64,000 nt of DNA from NCBI RefSeq assembly GCF_022539505.1, contig NC_061510.1, positions 230,527,322-230,591,321 on the forward strand, read 5' to 3'. Source of the stretch: Lolium rigidum (Eukaryota > Streptophyta > Magnoliopsida > Poales > Poaceae). Positions 10,438 through 21,064 of this stretch are shown here, piece after piece (position 1 is the stretch's first letter; each line of letters begins with the position of its first letter). A program made the position numbers and the translations under genes. Under the pieces are notes generated by a model that ran no database searches, was not told where the DNA came from, and worked only from the letters and a program-made list of their open reading frames with translations.

Positions 10438-12364
10438 TTATGCCCGCAACTCCCGAGTATGAGAGAAACACGTTGGCAAGGATTGCGAAGCGCAAGGCTG
10501 AGGAGGCAGGGCATCTTGCAAACATACGAAACATAGCTAGTCAACTGAACAAATGGTCAGATGAAGAAAACAAGGTTTGTACCAACTGAATTTGTGTGGG
10601 CACTCTAGTAATGTTCGATTGGTGAACAAATCTCACGAATAGAAGTACAATTCTGATCAATATATATACTGTTGAAAATTATGTGTCAAAGTTTAAACCT
10701 TGGAAAATGTAGTTGCCTTACGCTAATCAACAGAGGCATATGTGTTTTTCATTTATAAAGTATTACTGCAGATTACTATTTTTCCATCTGCATCTAACCA
10801 ATACGTTGCTGGCTTTTCCCTATTATTTTGCCTCGGTACTTCTAGATTTGACCTACATCAGGTCAAAACTTCAATGTATGGTTAACAAATTATTTGTTGG
10901 AGCATTGTATTCCAGATGCACATTTTCTTACAAAATGAGATACATAGTTTTGGATAAGGTAATTTAGAAAGAGACATTAAAAACTTCTTACAAATTGCAC
11001 TCTCATTTTTGGACTCTTTTGTGGAATGCGCTGCTGCAGAAGAGCTGGGAATTACCCACACGTTAGCATCGGCATAAGGCCTGAGAAATGCGTTGTACCA
11101 TTTCCTGATCCTGCTTGTAGGTAACCCTGTTAGGATTTCAGCAATACCAATGTCGTAATTGTTAAGCATATCTGAAGACATGTATCCCTTTACTGTACTT
11201 GCAGTCTGTCATGTATATCTACATTCTTCATCCTTGTAGTGATAGCATGTTTACTGTTTTAACATATATTTCGTTGCTACTTATAATACTAATATTCATT
11301 TGCTTCATATAGAAAATCTGTGCGGCGAACAAGGAGAACCAAGAAGCTGTCAAGCATCACCAAACTACATGCTCTAGGTCTTATCCTTCTCATTTCCACC
11401 AACTTGTAAGTATCCTGCCCATTTTCCGCACTGTATTTTCTATAGGTGGTTGCACATTTTGGTAACTTTTATATTTGGAATACTAATTATATGAATTGCT
11501 ACGTCTTGTAGAAAAAAGACAAGTACAACAATGAGGACCCTAGTCCCATTTAATTTTTCAAAGAGACCAATACCAATAGAAAGACGGGATGCATGAGCGC
11601 CGCTGCCCTTGAAGCTTATGTGAGATTTCTATCTATTTTTGGTTACTTTGTTGGCTGCTTTCTGCGTTGTTGGCTATTTGATGTGCCCCTGACTGTTTAT
11701 GTGCTGCTGGGTGTTTGCTATGTCGCTGGTTGCTTGTTGTGCCGCTGATTGCTGCAATATTTGTTGTTTATGTGCTACTGGATACTTGATGACTTGTTGC
11801 TGTTGTCGGTTGTTTGCTTCATGAAAGGAAAATATATATTTTATACATGCTTATGGATCTTATACTATGCTTTTGCAAGTTTATTTGAACATATAACCTT
11901 TATGCAACCTGAGCAACAATGCTTCTCTTCTACAAACTGACATGGAAAAGAGAAGGAGTGAAGCACAACAAGAAGATGAGCACCTGGTGTCTGGTACACA
12001 TATTGTGGCTGAAGTTCTACAGGAGCACAACTCCTCAAGCACCTTCCTTTCAACCATGGGGTACCAATCAAGATCTGAGACGTTTAGGACATCATATTCT
12101 GAAGAACGTATTCGAGAGTTAGAAGAAAAGGTTGAACAACATAATAGAGAAGCAATAGAGGCAAATGCAATGTACCAACAACATTTAACCGAGAGAGGTC
12201 AAATGCAAGAGGCTGCACTAGAAGAGATGCAAAGGAAACAACAAGAAGAATTAGCGGCAATGAAGAAGAGCCAAGAAGAAAAGAATAAAACATATGAAAA
12301 AAAGCAAGAAGAACATGGCAGACTTATTAGCTTCCTCTTACAAAAACATGCAACGCAGAATTAG
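10438..12364 (+). pseudogene. CACTA plant transposase-associated protein (Transposase_24 / Ptta-En/Spm type), spliced, broken
   Basis: Several exons can be read. Exon about 10438-10574 encodes TPEYERNTLARIAKRKAEEA and ends at AAG/gtttgt. An exon after the acceptor near 11313 encodes KICAANKENQEAVKHH and ends at a gtaagt donor near 11406. A third after 11513 encodes the family's FFKETNTNRKTG motif. The last (11942-12364) is a long coiled coil rich in Glu, Gln and Lys (ELEEKVEQHNREA, EEMQRKQQEELAAMKK). The FKETHT-type motif followed by a coiled coil fits the DNA-binding accessory protein of plant CACTA elements. A TAA in the third exon, in the position just before FFKE, makes this copy non-functional. 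Exon ends are inferred from GT/AG and reading frame only. Confidence 0.65.
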
Positions 12365-12719
12365 ATACCATACTTGATGGTGCATTGATGCATGGTGGTG
12401 CTATTCTAGCATGAACTTAGTTGCTCGTCCTTAGTTATGACAAATTTACAGTGCAACCTAAGAACTTATTTAGTTATGTAAAATGGTATTTGGATATGAG
12501 ATGATATTTGGTCGTGAGTTAGATATATATTGTGATTTCAATGCCAATTAAGTATATGTATTCAAAATTAATTTTGATTCACAATCTAATGTATATTAAT
12601 TCTATAAATTATTTAAGTAACAATTAAAGAAATAAATATTATTTCTTGAAAATTACACACGAAATAAATATATATTTTTGGGAAAAAATAAAAAAATCGA
12701 AAAATATCAGGATTATTTC

Positions 12720-12992
12720 TAAATTAATGAAATGACATCAGACATGACCTCATTCGCATCCGTGACGTTTCCTAGAAATGGGATGATCTTCTATGTGATG
12801 ACATCACACATGACGTCATCCATACTCCGTGACGTTTTCTGGCGTGCCGCGTCACTAGGGAGTAATCTGTGACGGGGATTCCGTGACGAGGCCCGTGACG
12901 CTCAAACTACGTCATAGAGGGGTCTTCTGTGACGTTTATTGCTATTGCATGACATTTTGAGCTTGTCACAGTAAATCAAATCTCTTGTAGTG
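12720..12992 (+). repeat. Subterminal TGACG repeat region of the CACTA element
   Basis: At least eight copies of TGACG or its inverse CGTCA lie within 230 bp of the terminus. Such clusters are the binding sites of TNPA-like proteins in CACTA elements. Confidence 0.7.
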
Positions 12993-14712
12993 AATCTAGA
13001 AGACGGTAGCAACGAGGGGGTATCGAGTCTCACCCTTGAAGAGATTCCAAAGCCTACAAGATGAGGCTCTTGTTGCTGCGGTAGACGTTCACTTGCCGCT
13101 TGCAAAAGCGCGTAGAAGATCTTGATCACGATCGCTTCCGGCGCCACGAACGGGCAGACACCTCCGTACTCGGTCACACGTTCGGTTGTTGATGAAGACG
13201 ATGTCCACCTCCCGTTCCGGCGGGTTGCGGAAGTAGTAGCTCCTCTTGAATCCGACGAGCACGACGGCGTGGTGTCGGTGGCGGTGGAGAACTCCGGCGG
13301 AGCTTCGCTAAAGCTACGCGGGAGATATGGAGGAGAGGGGGCGGCTAGGGTTTGGGAGGGGTGGCCGGCCACTTCAATGGGGCGGCCAGCTTGTGGTCTT
13401 GGGGTGGCCGGCCCCCTCCCTTGGCCCCTCATTATATAGGTGGAACCCCAAGTGTTGGACTCCAAGTCTTCGAATAAGACCCGAAACCAAAACTTCCATA
13501 TGAAAAGGAAACCTACCTAGGGTGGGAATCCCACTTGGGGTGGGATTCCCCCCTTCCATATGGGGGGGTGGCCGGCCCCCTAAGGGGGAGTCCATTTGGG
13601 ACTCCTCCCCCACTAGGGTTGGCCGGCCATGGAGGTGGAGTCCCACCGGGACTCCACCTTCCTTGGTGGTTTCTTCCGGACTTTTCTAGAACCTTCTAGA
13701 ACCTTCCATAGAACCTTCCGCATCATTTTAATTCACATAAAATGACATCCTATATATGAATCTTATTCTCCGGACCATTCCGAAACTCCTCGTGATGTCC
13801 GGGATCTCATCCGGGACTCCGAACAAATATTCAAAATCCATTCCATATTCAATTTCTACCATTTCAACATCCAACTTTAAGTGTGTCACCCTACGGTTCG
13901 TGAACTATGCGGACATGGTTGAGTACTCACTCCGACCAATAACCAATAGCAGGATCTGGAGATCCATAATGGCTCCCACATATTCAACGATGACTTTAGT
14001 GATCGAATGAACCATTCACATACAATACCAATTCCCTTTGTCACGCGATATTTTACTTGTCCGAGGTTTGATCTTCGGTATCACTCTATACCTTGTTCAT
14101 CCTCGTCTCCGACAAGTACTCTTTACTCGTACCGTGGTATGTGGTCTCTTATGAACTCATTCATATGCTTGCAAGACATTAGACGACATTCCACCGAGAG
14201 GGCCCAAAGTATATCTATCCGTCATCGGGATGGACAAATCCCACTGTTGATCCATATGCCTCAACTCATACTTTCCGGATACTTAATCCCACCTTTATAA
14301 CCACCCCTTTACGCAGTGGCGTTTGGTGTAATCAAAGTACCTTTCCGGTATAAGTGATTTACATGATCTCATGGTCATAAGGACTAGGTAACTATGTATC
14401 GAAAGCTTATAGCAAATAACTTAATGACGAAATCTTATGCTACGCTTAATTGGGTGTTTCCATTACATCATTCATACAATGATATAACCTTGTTATTAAT
14501 AACATCCAATGTTCATGATTATGAAACTAATCATCCATTAATCAACAAGCTAGTTAAGAGGCATACTAGGGACTTCTTTGTTTGTCTACATATCACACAT
14601 GTACTAATGTTTCGGTTAATACAATTATAGCATGATATATAAACATTTATCATAAACATAAAGATATAAATAATAACCACTTTATTATTGCCTCTAGGGC
14701 ATATCTCCTTCA
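12993..14712 (-). repeat. Angela/BARE-like Copia LTR, truncated by the CACTA insertion
   Basis: The minus strand begins at 14712 with TGAAGGAGATATGCCCTAG, very like the Angela/BARE family start, followed by the AT-rich U3 and a promoter with TATATAATGAGGGG near 13426-13440. The 3' end of the LTR is missing: at 12992 it abuts the CACTA terminus, so the remainder should lie left of the window. No polypurine tract precedes 14712 on the minus strand, so this is a 5' LTR or a solo LTR. Its host sequence at 14713 is a LINE. Small frames inside are non-coding. Confidence 0.75.
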
Positions 14713-15532
14713 GGCACCTGATCCTAGCATTTCAACTTATGAGTATTATTGTGCCCATTGTTTCCCATGAGCCAGAAAGCTAGAGGATTACAAGTTGGTG
14801 GACGACAGGTGCTCCTCTTTCAACTTAGTGGACTAATCTGCACGTCAAGGACAAGTTCTGGGACTAACAGTGCATATACCTCCGGTTTTGATGCTTCAGA
14901 GTTTGCACAAGACTGTGTGCACTTTTGACCTAAAAGATGACGTTACTCTCAGGGTGCCAGGCGTAGCGGTCAGATATGTTGGTTTCCGTTATCTCAATAT
15001 CGGTGATAGCCTGGACGTCATGCTCATGGAAAAGCTCTCTCAGCAAGTGTCTTGTGTTGCTCTCGATCACATGGTTAACCCATCTCAGTCTTTGAGTTTT
15101 TCTTAACCAAGGTCACCTTTTGACCTCCTTCCCTAGGAATCCAGATATCATGGTGAAACTGGATTTTGCGGCTGTCACCCACACGGCAAGTGATGCCTTC
15201 TTTCAGCAGCTCCAGTCCAAACTCGACTCCTTTCCAAACTGGCGGTGGGCCAGAAGCGAAGACGGTGTACAAAATGTTCCCATGTGGGTAGTATCTTGCT
15301 TAAAGTACATGGGCACAAAGGCCATCAGGTTTTTGCACTAGCCGCCATTCTAGCCTAGCCACCAAGGCTTGGTTGAAAAGGTTCATAACCCTGAAGCGCA
15401 TCCCTCCTTTACCTTTTGGCTTAGTGAGATTCCCCCAAGCCATCCAATGGACTTTCCTAAGATCTTAATCATCTCCCCACCAAAAATCACATATTAGTTT
15501 CTCATAATTGTCACAAAAGCCAATAGATATCT
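14713..15532 (-). mobile_element. LINE (non-LTR retrotransposon) fragment, 3' part of reverse transcriptase ORF
   Basis: The minus strand encodes LINE RT C-terminal motifs in decayed frames: NYEKLICDFWWGD, then LRKVHWMAWGNL, KPKGKGGMRF and RLVQKPDG (15500-15310). It continues as WKGVEFGLELLKEGITCRVGD (15230-15170), the typical stretch before the zf-RVT region of plant LINEs. Further left is a zf-RVT-like segment with frameshifts. It is continuous with 17083-17295 across an inserted LTR. It is a dead copy with stops and shifts; its 3' end was lost to the Angela-like LTR insertion at 14712. Confidence 0.8.
15470..15532 (+). repeat. 63-bp direct repeat, left copy (flanks the solo LTR)
   Basis: Begins CATCTCCCCACCAAAAATCA and ends next to the LTR start at 15533. 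It matches 17083-17145 at 60 of 63 positions. Confidence 0.9.
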
Positions 15533-17082
15533 TGATACGTCTCCAACGTACCTATAATTTCTGATGTTCCATGCTAGTTTTATGACAATACCTACATGTT
15601 TTGTTCACACTTTATATAGTTTTGATGCGTTTTCCGGAACTAACCTATTGACAAGATGCCGAAGTGCCAGTTCCTGTTTTCTGCTGTTTTTGGTTTCAGA
15701 AATCCTAGTAAGGAAATATTCTCGGAATTGGACGAAATCAACGCCCAGCATCTTATAATTCCACGAAGCTTTCAGAACACCGGAGAGGAACCAGAGGGGA
15801 GCCCTGGGGGGCCCACACGTGTGGCCGGCGGGGCCCAAGGGGGGGCGCGCCCCCCTATTGTGTGGCGCCCCCGTAACCCTTACGACTCCGCCTCTTCGCC
15901 TATAAGAAGCCCCCTGACCTAAATCTTCGATACGAATAAGCCACGGTACGAGAAACCTTCCAAAGCCGCCGCCATCGCGAAGCCAAGATCTGGGGGACAT
16001 GAGTCTCTGTTCCGGCACGCTGCCGGGACGGGGAAGTGCCCCCGGAAGGCATCTCCATCGACACCACCGCCATCTTCATCAACGCTGCTGTCTCCCATGA
16101 GGAGGGAGTAGTTCTCCCTCGAGGCTAAGGGCTGTACCGGTAGCTATGTGGTTAATCTATCTTCCATGTACTTCAATACAATGATCTCATGAGCTGCCTT
16201 ACATGATTGAGATTCATAAGAGTTTTGTATCACTATTAATCCATGTGCTACTCTAGTGATGTTATTAAAGTACTCTATTCCTCCTCCATGATATAATGGT
16301 GACATTGTGTGCATCATGTAGTACTTGGCGTAGTTTATGATTGTGATCTCTTGTAGATTATGAAGTTAACTATTACTATGATGGTATTGATGTGATCTAT
16401 TCCTCCTTTCATAGTATGATGGTGACAGTGTGCATGCTATGTTAGTACTCGGTATAATTGCGTTGGTCTATCATGCACTCTAAGGTTATTTAAATATGAA
16501 CATTGAATGTTGTGGAGCTTGTTAACTCCGGCATTGAGGTGCTCTTGTAGCCCTACACAATTAGTGGTGTTCATCATCCAACAAGAGAGTGTAGAGTGGT
16601 TTTATTATGTGATCAATGTTGAGAGTGTCCACTAGTGAAAGTATGATCCCTAGGCCTTGTCTCCGAATAGAAAAGTCACACCACAAAGATTGCTATCTCC
16701 CACGTCAATTGCACGCCAGCAAGCATTTTCTGTCGCCGTTGTCACTGTTTGTTTACTGTTCTACTGCATGTTTACTCGCTGCCATATTTTATTCAGATTG
16801 CTATTACAACTCATATACATCCATATTACTTGCATCTCATTATCTCTTCGCCGAACTAGTGCACCTATACATCTGACAAGTGTATTAGGTGTGTTGGGGA
16901 CACAAGAGACTTCTCGCATTGTGATCGCAGGGTTGCTTGAGAGGGATATCTTTGACCTCTTCCTCCCTGAGTTCGATAAACCTTGGGTGATCCACTTAAG
17001 GGAAAACTTGCTGCTGTTCTACAAACCTCTGCTCTTGGAGGCCCAACACTGTCTACAGGAAAAGAAGTGTGAGTAGACATCA
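15533..17082 (+). repeat. Solo LTR, TGATACGTC-type Ty3/gypsy (Athila-like) family
   Basis: The LTR starts TGATACGTCTCCAACGTACC at 15533 and ends TAGACATCA at 17082, 1550 bp. It contains a GC-rich region with CTATAAGAAG near 15899 and C-rich leader sequence. No internal retrotransposon sequence lies on either side, and both flanks are LINE. The family resembles the Triticeae Fatima/Sabrina-type LTRs by memory of the start sequence; the name is unverified. It is different from the 1400-bp TGATACGTCC LTR at 58804. Confidence 0.8.
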
Positions 17083-17145
17083 CATCTCCCCACCAAAAAT
17101 CACGTATTAGTTTCTCATAATTGACACAAAAGCCAATAGACATCT
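17083..17145 (+). repeat. 63-bp direct repeat, right copy
   Basis: Same LINE segment as 15470-15532, with three substitutions. It starts immediately after the LTR end at 17082. Confidence 0.9.
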
Positions 17146-17295
17146 TGAACACACTCATCACATAAGCAGGCAAGGCTTGTACAATAGATTTGACTAAGGT
17201 GTCTTTTGCTCCATGGGACATGAGCTTTTCATTCCATTTTGTAAGACTTTTTGTAAACCTTCTCATGATTAACTCGGACGCGGCCATTATTCATC
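17083..17295 (-). mobile_element. LINE fragment, more 5' part of the same RT ORF
   Basis: The minus strand encodes LIMRRFTKSLTKWNEKLMSH, GAKDTLVKSIVQALPAYVMS and VFKMSIGF then NYEKLIRDFWWGD, a classic LINE RT thumb/connection segment. The final about 20 codons repeat what is also encoded at 15532-15470, because of the 63-bp duplication. The LINE stops near 17295, where a different repeat begins. Confidence 0.8.
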
Positions 17296-17603
17296 CTACC
17301 CTCGAGTGTAAGGGCATCTGCCGTGACCGGAAATGCGTCTGGTACCACCTCCAGCGGGGCGACGCAAAATGACCGGGCTGTCCACGGAGACGCAAACCTA
17401 GCCCAAATATGCGCCAGGTTTGCGTCTCTACGGACGCTTCACGAACGCGCAAAGTGTTCGCTCGGTCCTCGCACGGGCCCGCCTGGCAGCGGCACAACTG
17501 CTTCGTCTTCCGCGGCATTACTTCCGGGCGGCGCGCTGCAGCCTTTGCAGGGCCACGTTAATAGCGTGCCTCGGCTTCCGCGAGCGTGCGTAGCTAGTAG
17601 GCG
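17296..17603. other. GC-rich repeat upstream of the accessory-gene relic, no gene seen
   Basis: The stretch has recurring gacgcaaa / gcgtctc motifs (for example 17388-17400 and 17423-17434), typical of Triticeae class II elements carrying accessory genes of the type found downstream. No terminal inverted repeat pair was found. Confidence 0.4.
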
Positions 17604-18340
17604 TTGCACTGGCAGGCCATTGAAGGCGAGATGGCGTCGGAGCCTCTTAAAGGGATGCTGCCGGCGCCCATTTCCCCGACCAAAACCATTGCCAAATCCC
17701 ACAATATCCACCACACCGACGCCATGTGGAAAAACGGCTGGCCGTTACGGAAGACGAAGAAAGACCAAGAGGCTAGCGGCTCGCATTCCGGCAAGAATGC
17801 ACGGGTCGGCCGGTACGTCCGCGTTGACCTCGCGCGGCAGCTATGAGAGGAAAACCGGTCGGTCCCATGTCCGGACGCGAACTTGCCGGGAGGGGGCTGG
17901 TACCTGAACTCGCGGCGCGTGCCGGTCCCCCCGTGCCGCGCGAGGGCCGAGAGCGGTGGGACGAGGTGCGCCGCCGCCAAGCGATCTTGTCGCCGGATCT
18001 GCGGGAGGATCCGGCGTACGGGCTAAACTCCTACAACTGGATTTCCTTCGGGACGTGGGAGTTCGACGCGCGGCGCGGCACTGCCTACCTCACCGACGTA
18101 GACTATTTCGAGCGCGAGATCGCCGCCGAAGAAGAAGAGAACGACCAGGAGGATGCGGACGAGGACGGCGACGAGGACGAGGACGCGCACGAGGACGTGA
18201 CCATGACGCAGTATGACCACGACGAAGACGGGCCTGCGTGGGATCCGGAGACCCAGCCGCCGGACATTTCCGAGGAGGAGGCCATTGCCATGGTACTGTC
18301 CAACAGCGAGCAGGACGAGCTCAACGAGCTCGATTTGTGA
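17604..18340 (+). pseudogene. TE accessory protein with VPVPP motif and acidic tail, broken
   Basis: Three overlapping frames read as one protein. The N-terminal part contains ISPTKTIAKSHNIHHTDAMW and a basic stretch. A middle part reads CPDANLPGGGWYLNSRRVPV followed by PP. The C-terminal frame reads REGRERWDEVRRRQAILSPD, then NSYNWISFGTWEFDARR, and a tail of Asp and Glu. A TGA near 17845 and a one-base shift near 17925 separate the parts. The VPVPPVP motif followed by a basic helix and a W-containing FF/FGTW box is shared with the two 187-residue proteins at 32822-33385 and 52998-53561. The function is unknown; no recognised domain is visible. The gene is probably cargo of a class II element whose ends are lost. 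Confidence 0.5.
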
Positions 18341-18346
18341 GACGGG

Positions 18347-19635
18347 TGAAAGTGCATGGAGCCCACATGTGTGGTTTCGGTAATTAATGACAAATCCCTA
18401 TGGACTAATGTTTAGATTGAGCTATATTTGTAGGAGTTGTCCATAAACAATGCTTGAACCATATGTTGGCTTCAAGGTTGCAAGAAGAAGAAATTGATGA
18501 AGGATATCAAGTGTCAAGTATGTCTTGAAGATGAAGATGGAGTGAGCCCTCAAGTTACTTCAAGACATCAACATGATGAAGAATGAAGAAATGAAGTGCA
18601 AGTTCAAGATGAGCCAACTTGAAGAGATCATATGCTTGAAGGCAATGCTTGAACCTTATGTTGGCTTCAAGATTGCAATAAGAAGCAAATGAAGAAGATC
18701 AAGTGTCAAGTATGTCTTGAAGATGAAGATGAAGTGAGCTCTCAAGGTTAACTTCAAGACATCAACAAAATGAAGTGCAAGTTCAAGATGAGCCAACTCG
18801 AAGAGATCATAAGCTTGAAGCTTGCCATGAAGAAAATGATGTGCAAGTTCAAGATGAGCCATCTCGAAGAGATTCTTTGCTTGACTCTTTCCATCCATAT
18901 GGTGATCATGGATATGTGAAGATGCGCCGAAGAAGAAGCTCTCTCATGGTGGATTATGGGGGAGCAATCCACAAGACTTCGTCAAGCAAGCACAATCAAG
19001 AAAGGCGTTCCATCTTGTTGAGGTCAAGATCGTCATCATCGAGCTCAAGTGGAATGCGCAAGTATAAGGTTTGCTCTTGATAGGGTTTCTTTCTAAACGG
19101 TCTCATAGTGTAGTTGGAGACCGGTTTATAGTTTAGTTGACGTACTATCAAGAGGGCTCTCGAGTGAGTAACTCGATCGTATCGTTCGGAGAGAGCTCAA
19201 ACCTTTGCATCCTTGCATCATCTTTCTTGGTTGTTATTTGGATCTTATCCATGTGATGTTTTAGAGCTTGTGCTTATTCTCATGACAAGCTCTAGTTCAT
19301 CGAAAACGGACTTCGCATAGATCACTTGTTGCATTTTCAAGGTTGGAGGTTTTTACCGGTATGTCTTTTTTAGGTAGGTAAAACCTTTCATCATTTGTTT
19401 CTATCCTACATTGTTGGATTATGATGGTTCCCTGCATGATCTTGTAGAGCTTGTTCCTAGCTTTAAAACAAGCCCAAGATCATCAAAATCGGAGTCCGGA
19501 TGCTAAAGTTATGCCCGTTTCAGTTTGATGTTTCTGCCAGTTTTCAGGGGGGCGGATATTCCTGCCCAAGTTTGGGGCGGATAATCTCCCCCCCCCCCCC
19601 GAAAAATCCGGCCTATGGGAAAATCCGGCCAAATA
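18347..19635 (+). repeat. Unclassified Triticeae repeat, probably LTR-derived
   Basis: It starts TGAAAGTGCATGGAGCCC at 18347, a start I associate with abundant unclassified LTR-like repeats of Triticeae, and contains two and a half 195-bp tandem units. No polyprotein is present and the right boundary is unclear. A run of 13 C lies at 19588-19600. The open frames in it are short and repetitive, so coding is not supported. Confidence 0.5.
18451..18885 (+). repeat. 195-bp tandem repeat, two units plus a partial third
   Basis: Unit 1 starts at 18451 (TGCTTGAACCATATGTTGGC) and unit 2 at 18646 (TGCTTGAACCTTATGTTGGC). The sub-motif CAAGTTCAAGATGAGCCA occurs at about 18599, 18777 and 18843. The units differ by several substitutions and short indels. 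Confidence 0.85.
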
Positions 19636-19834
19636 TCCACGCTACCGACAATCACGTACTGGTAGCGTGGGTAAGTTCTGGCCCCGTGTGCGGATGGGGC
19701 CCACATTCTAGTAGGGTGTCCTTTTACAGCCTACGCTACTGGTATTGTATTACTGGTAGCGCACTCTTTGGCCGCATGCTCTCTTACTTAAGTAGCAGCA
19801 GCGTAGCTCTATTTTGGGCGTGCTACCAGTAGTG
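19636..19834 (-). mobile_element. CACTA-like terminus with CTACCAGTA subterminal repeats
   Basis: The right edge GCTACCAGTAGTG at 19822-19834 is the inverse of CACTACTGGTAGC. Copies of the same core in both orientations lie near 19641, 19659, 19736 and 19749. No second terminus was found, so this is a fragment or part of the adjoining repeat. Confidence 0.45.
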
Positions 19835-20143
19835 TGACACATATAGCCAATTTCCTACTATTGTCATATGCGCTCTATTTCTTCTCTTAGTTCTTGTGTG
19901 CTCTCACCAAGGAACAACATCAATAGGAGAAGTACTTGTCAATGAGAGTCATGCCATGGGATTTTTAACAGTAATTGTTTAATGAAAATACCTAAAAATA
20001 ACCTTCACTTCTGGACAAGATGAGATGGCTATGACTACCCATGCTACCTAGAAATTGTAAGAGGACATAGACATACACTTGTGGAAAAAGTAGTTGAAAC
20101 CACCCATATTTCTGGACTGGGGAGGGGACCTATAGTGTGTACT
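19835..20143. other. Intergenic or intronic stretch, nothing recognised
   Basis: AT-rich unique-looking sequence with no coding frame. If the Costars exon at 20881 is native, this may be intron of that gene. Confidence 0.4.
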
Positions 20144-20151
20144 ATGGTGAC

Positions 20152-20320
20152 TATGGTTTTAAAGGCGTCGCCTAAGCGTCCAAGCGTTCCCCCCCCGCCT
20201 TAGAAAAACGCCCGCCTTAGGCGCCTAGGCATCCAAAGCGTCCGCCTAGGCGTCGCCTAAGCGTCGGAGCCCCCCCCCCCCCCCTTCGCCTTAGGACGTC
20301 TTGACGCCTTTAAAACCATG
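20152..20320 (+). mobile_element. hAT-type MITE, 169 bp
   Basis: The terminal inverted repeats are TATGGTTTTAAAGGCGTC (left) and the inverse of CATGGTTTTAAAGGCGTC (right), 17 of 18 matching. The flanks are a perfect 8-bp target duplication, atggtgac, at 20144-20151 and 20321-20328. Eight-base duplication plus short TIRs identifies a hAT non-autonomous element. The interior is built of CCTAAGCG / CGCCTAGG motifs and two C runs (20190 and 20270-20284). Confidence 0.93.
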
Positions 20321-20880
20321 ATGGTGACCTTTTAATCATATATTGTTTTATACATGTGATCTTTTGCCTTTGAATCTAAATAAAAAATTTGACATCACAG
20401 TGGACAAATGGACGCAAATATTTTATTATGGCATCATTAGTGTATACTTAATTTAGCGGTGTAAATCTTGATGATTTATGCTAATACCGACATGGTATAT
20501 TTTGAAGCACCACATTACAACAGGCAGGCGATAATTCAAAATGCAGTTTTTCAGCTTAGGTAAAAGAGTTCTGTGTATATGTGAGTATTAAACATGTATC
20601 CTATTAGTAACATTGTCAATAGCTATACAACAGGCAATTGATGAATCTAAGACTCGCTAAATGCAGTTCTTGTTTCGCTAAAAGAGTTATGTGTTTGTGT
20701 GTTCTAAGCATGCATCGTATTAATAACATTTTAAATCGCTAGACTTATAACGATGAAGTTCTATGATTTTACATGAACTAAAGAAACTTATCCACCAGTA
20801 AATTTGTAGTTTAGCTTTCCTGCATTCGTGAACATACAAAGGATGCGAAACTTGTATAATTGAAGTATTGTGGTTTGCAG

Positions 20881-21064
20881 GTAATGTTTGGTGTCCTCTT
20901 CAATGATGACCGATGCACGAACATATTTGAAGCATTAGTTGGCACCTTGCGGGCCGCCAAGAAGAGGAAATTTGTCACCTACGATGGTGAACTGCTTCTG
21001 CAGGGTGTTCACGACAATGTGGACATAACCCCTCTTCCCTCCTCCCGCTGTAGCTGCTGCTTGA
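20881..21064 (+). pseudogene. Costars family (ABRACL-like) last exon, frameshifted
   Basis: After a TTTGCAG acceptor at 20880 the exon encodes MFGVLFNDDRCTNIFEALVG then TLRAAKKRKFVTYDGELLLQ and GVHDNVDIT. This is the highly conserved C-terminal half of plant Costars proteins, small single-domain proteins related to the actin-regulator ABRACL/STARS. In the family the protein ends in a short Pro/Ala tail. Here that tail and its TGA (21062-21064) are in the +1 frame, because one extra C seems present near 21029-21032. In frame, translation instead runs to 21129. The upstream exon (the N-terminal helix) was not found between 17.3 and 20.9 kb. It is either a native gene remnant whose intron was filled by repeats or a captured exon; an assembly error in the C-run could also explain the shift. 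Confidence 0.85.

Larger units (their letters stand above)
10162..12992 (+). mobile_element. Right part of a CACTA (En/Spm) element interrupted by the Ty3 element
   Basis: The right terminus is TCTCTTGTAGTG at 12981-12992, the inverse of the canonical CACTACAAGA end. The last about 270 bp contain many TGACG-type subterminal motifs (12775-12960: gtgacgtttcc, gtgacgttttct, gtgacggggat, gtgacgaggc). The left half lies beyond the Ty3 element, outside the window. The element sits within an LTR that starts again at 12993 with aat, the likely 3-bp target duplication. Confidence 0.85.

Noticed and set aside
14713..15110. Possible native gene right of the Angela-like LTR
   Set aside because: Minus-strand translation gives decayed LINE RT/zf-RVT sequence rather than a host protein.
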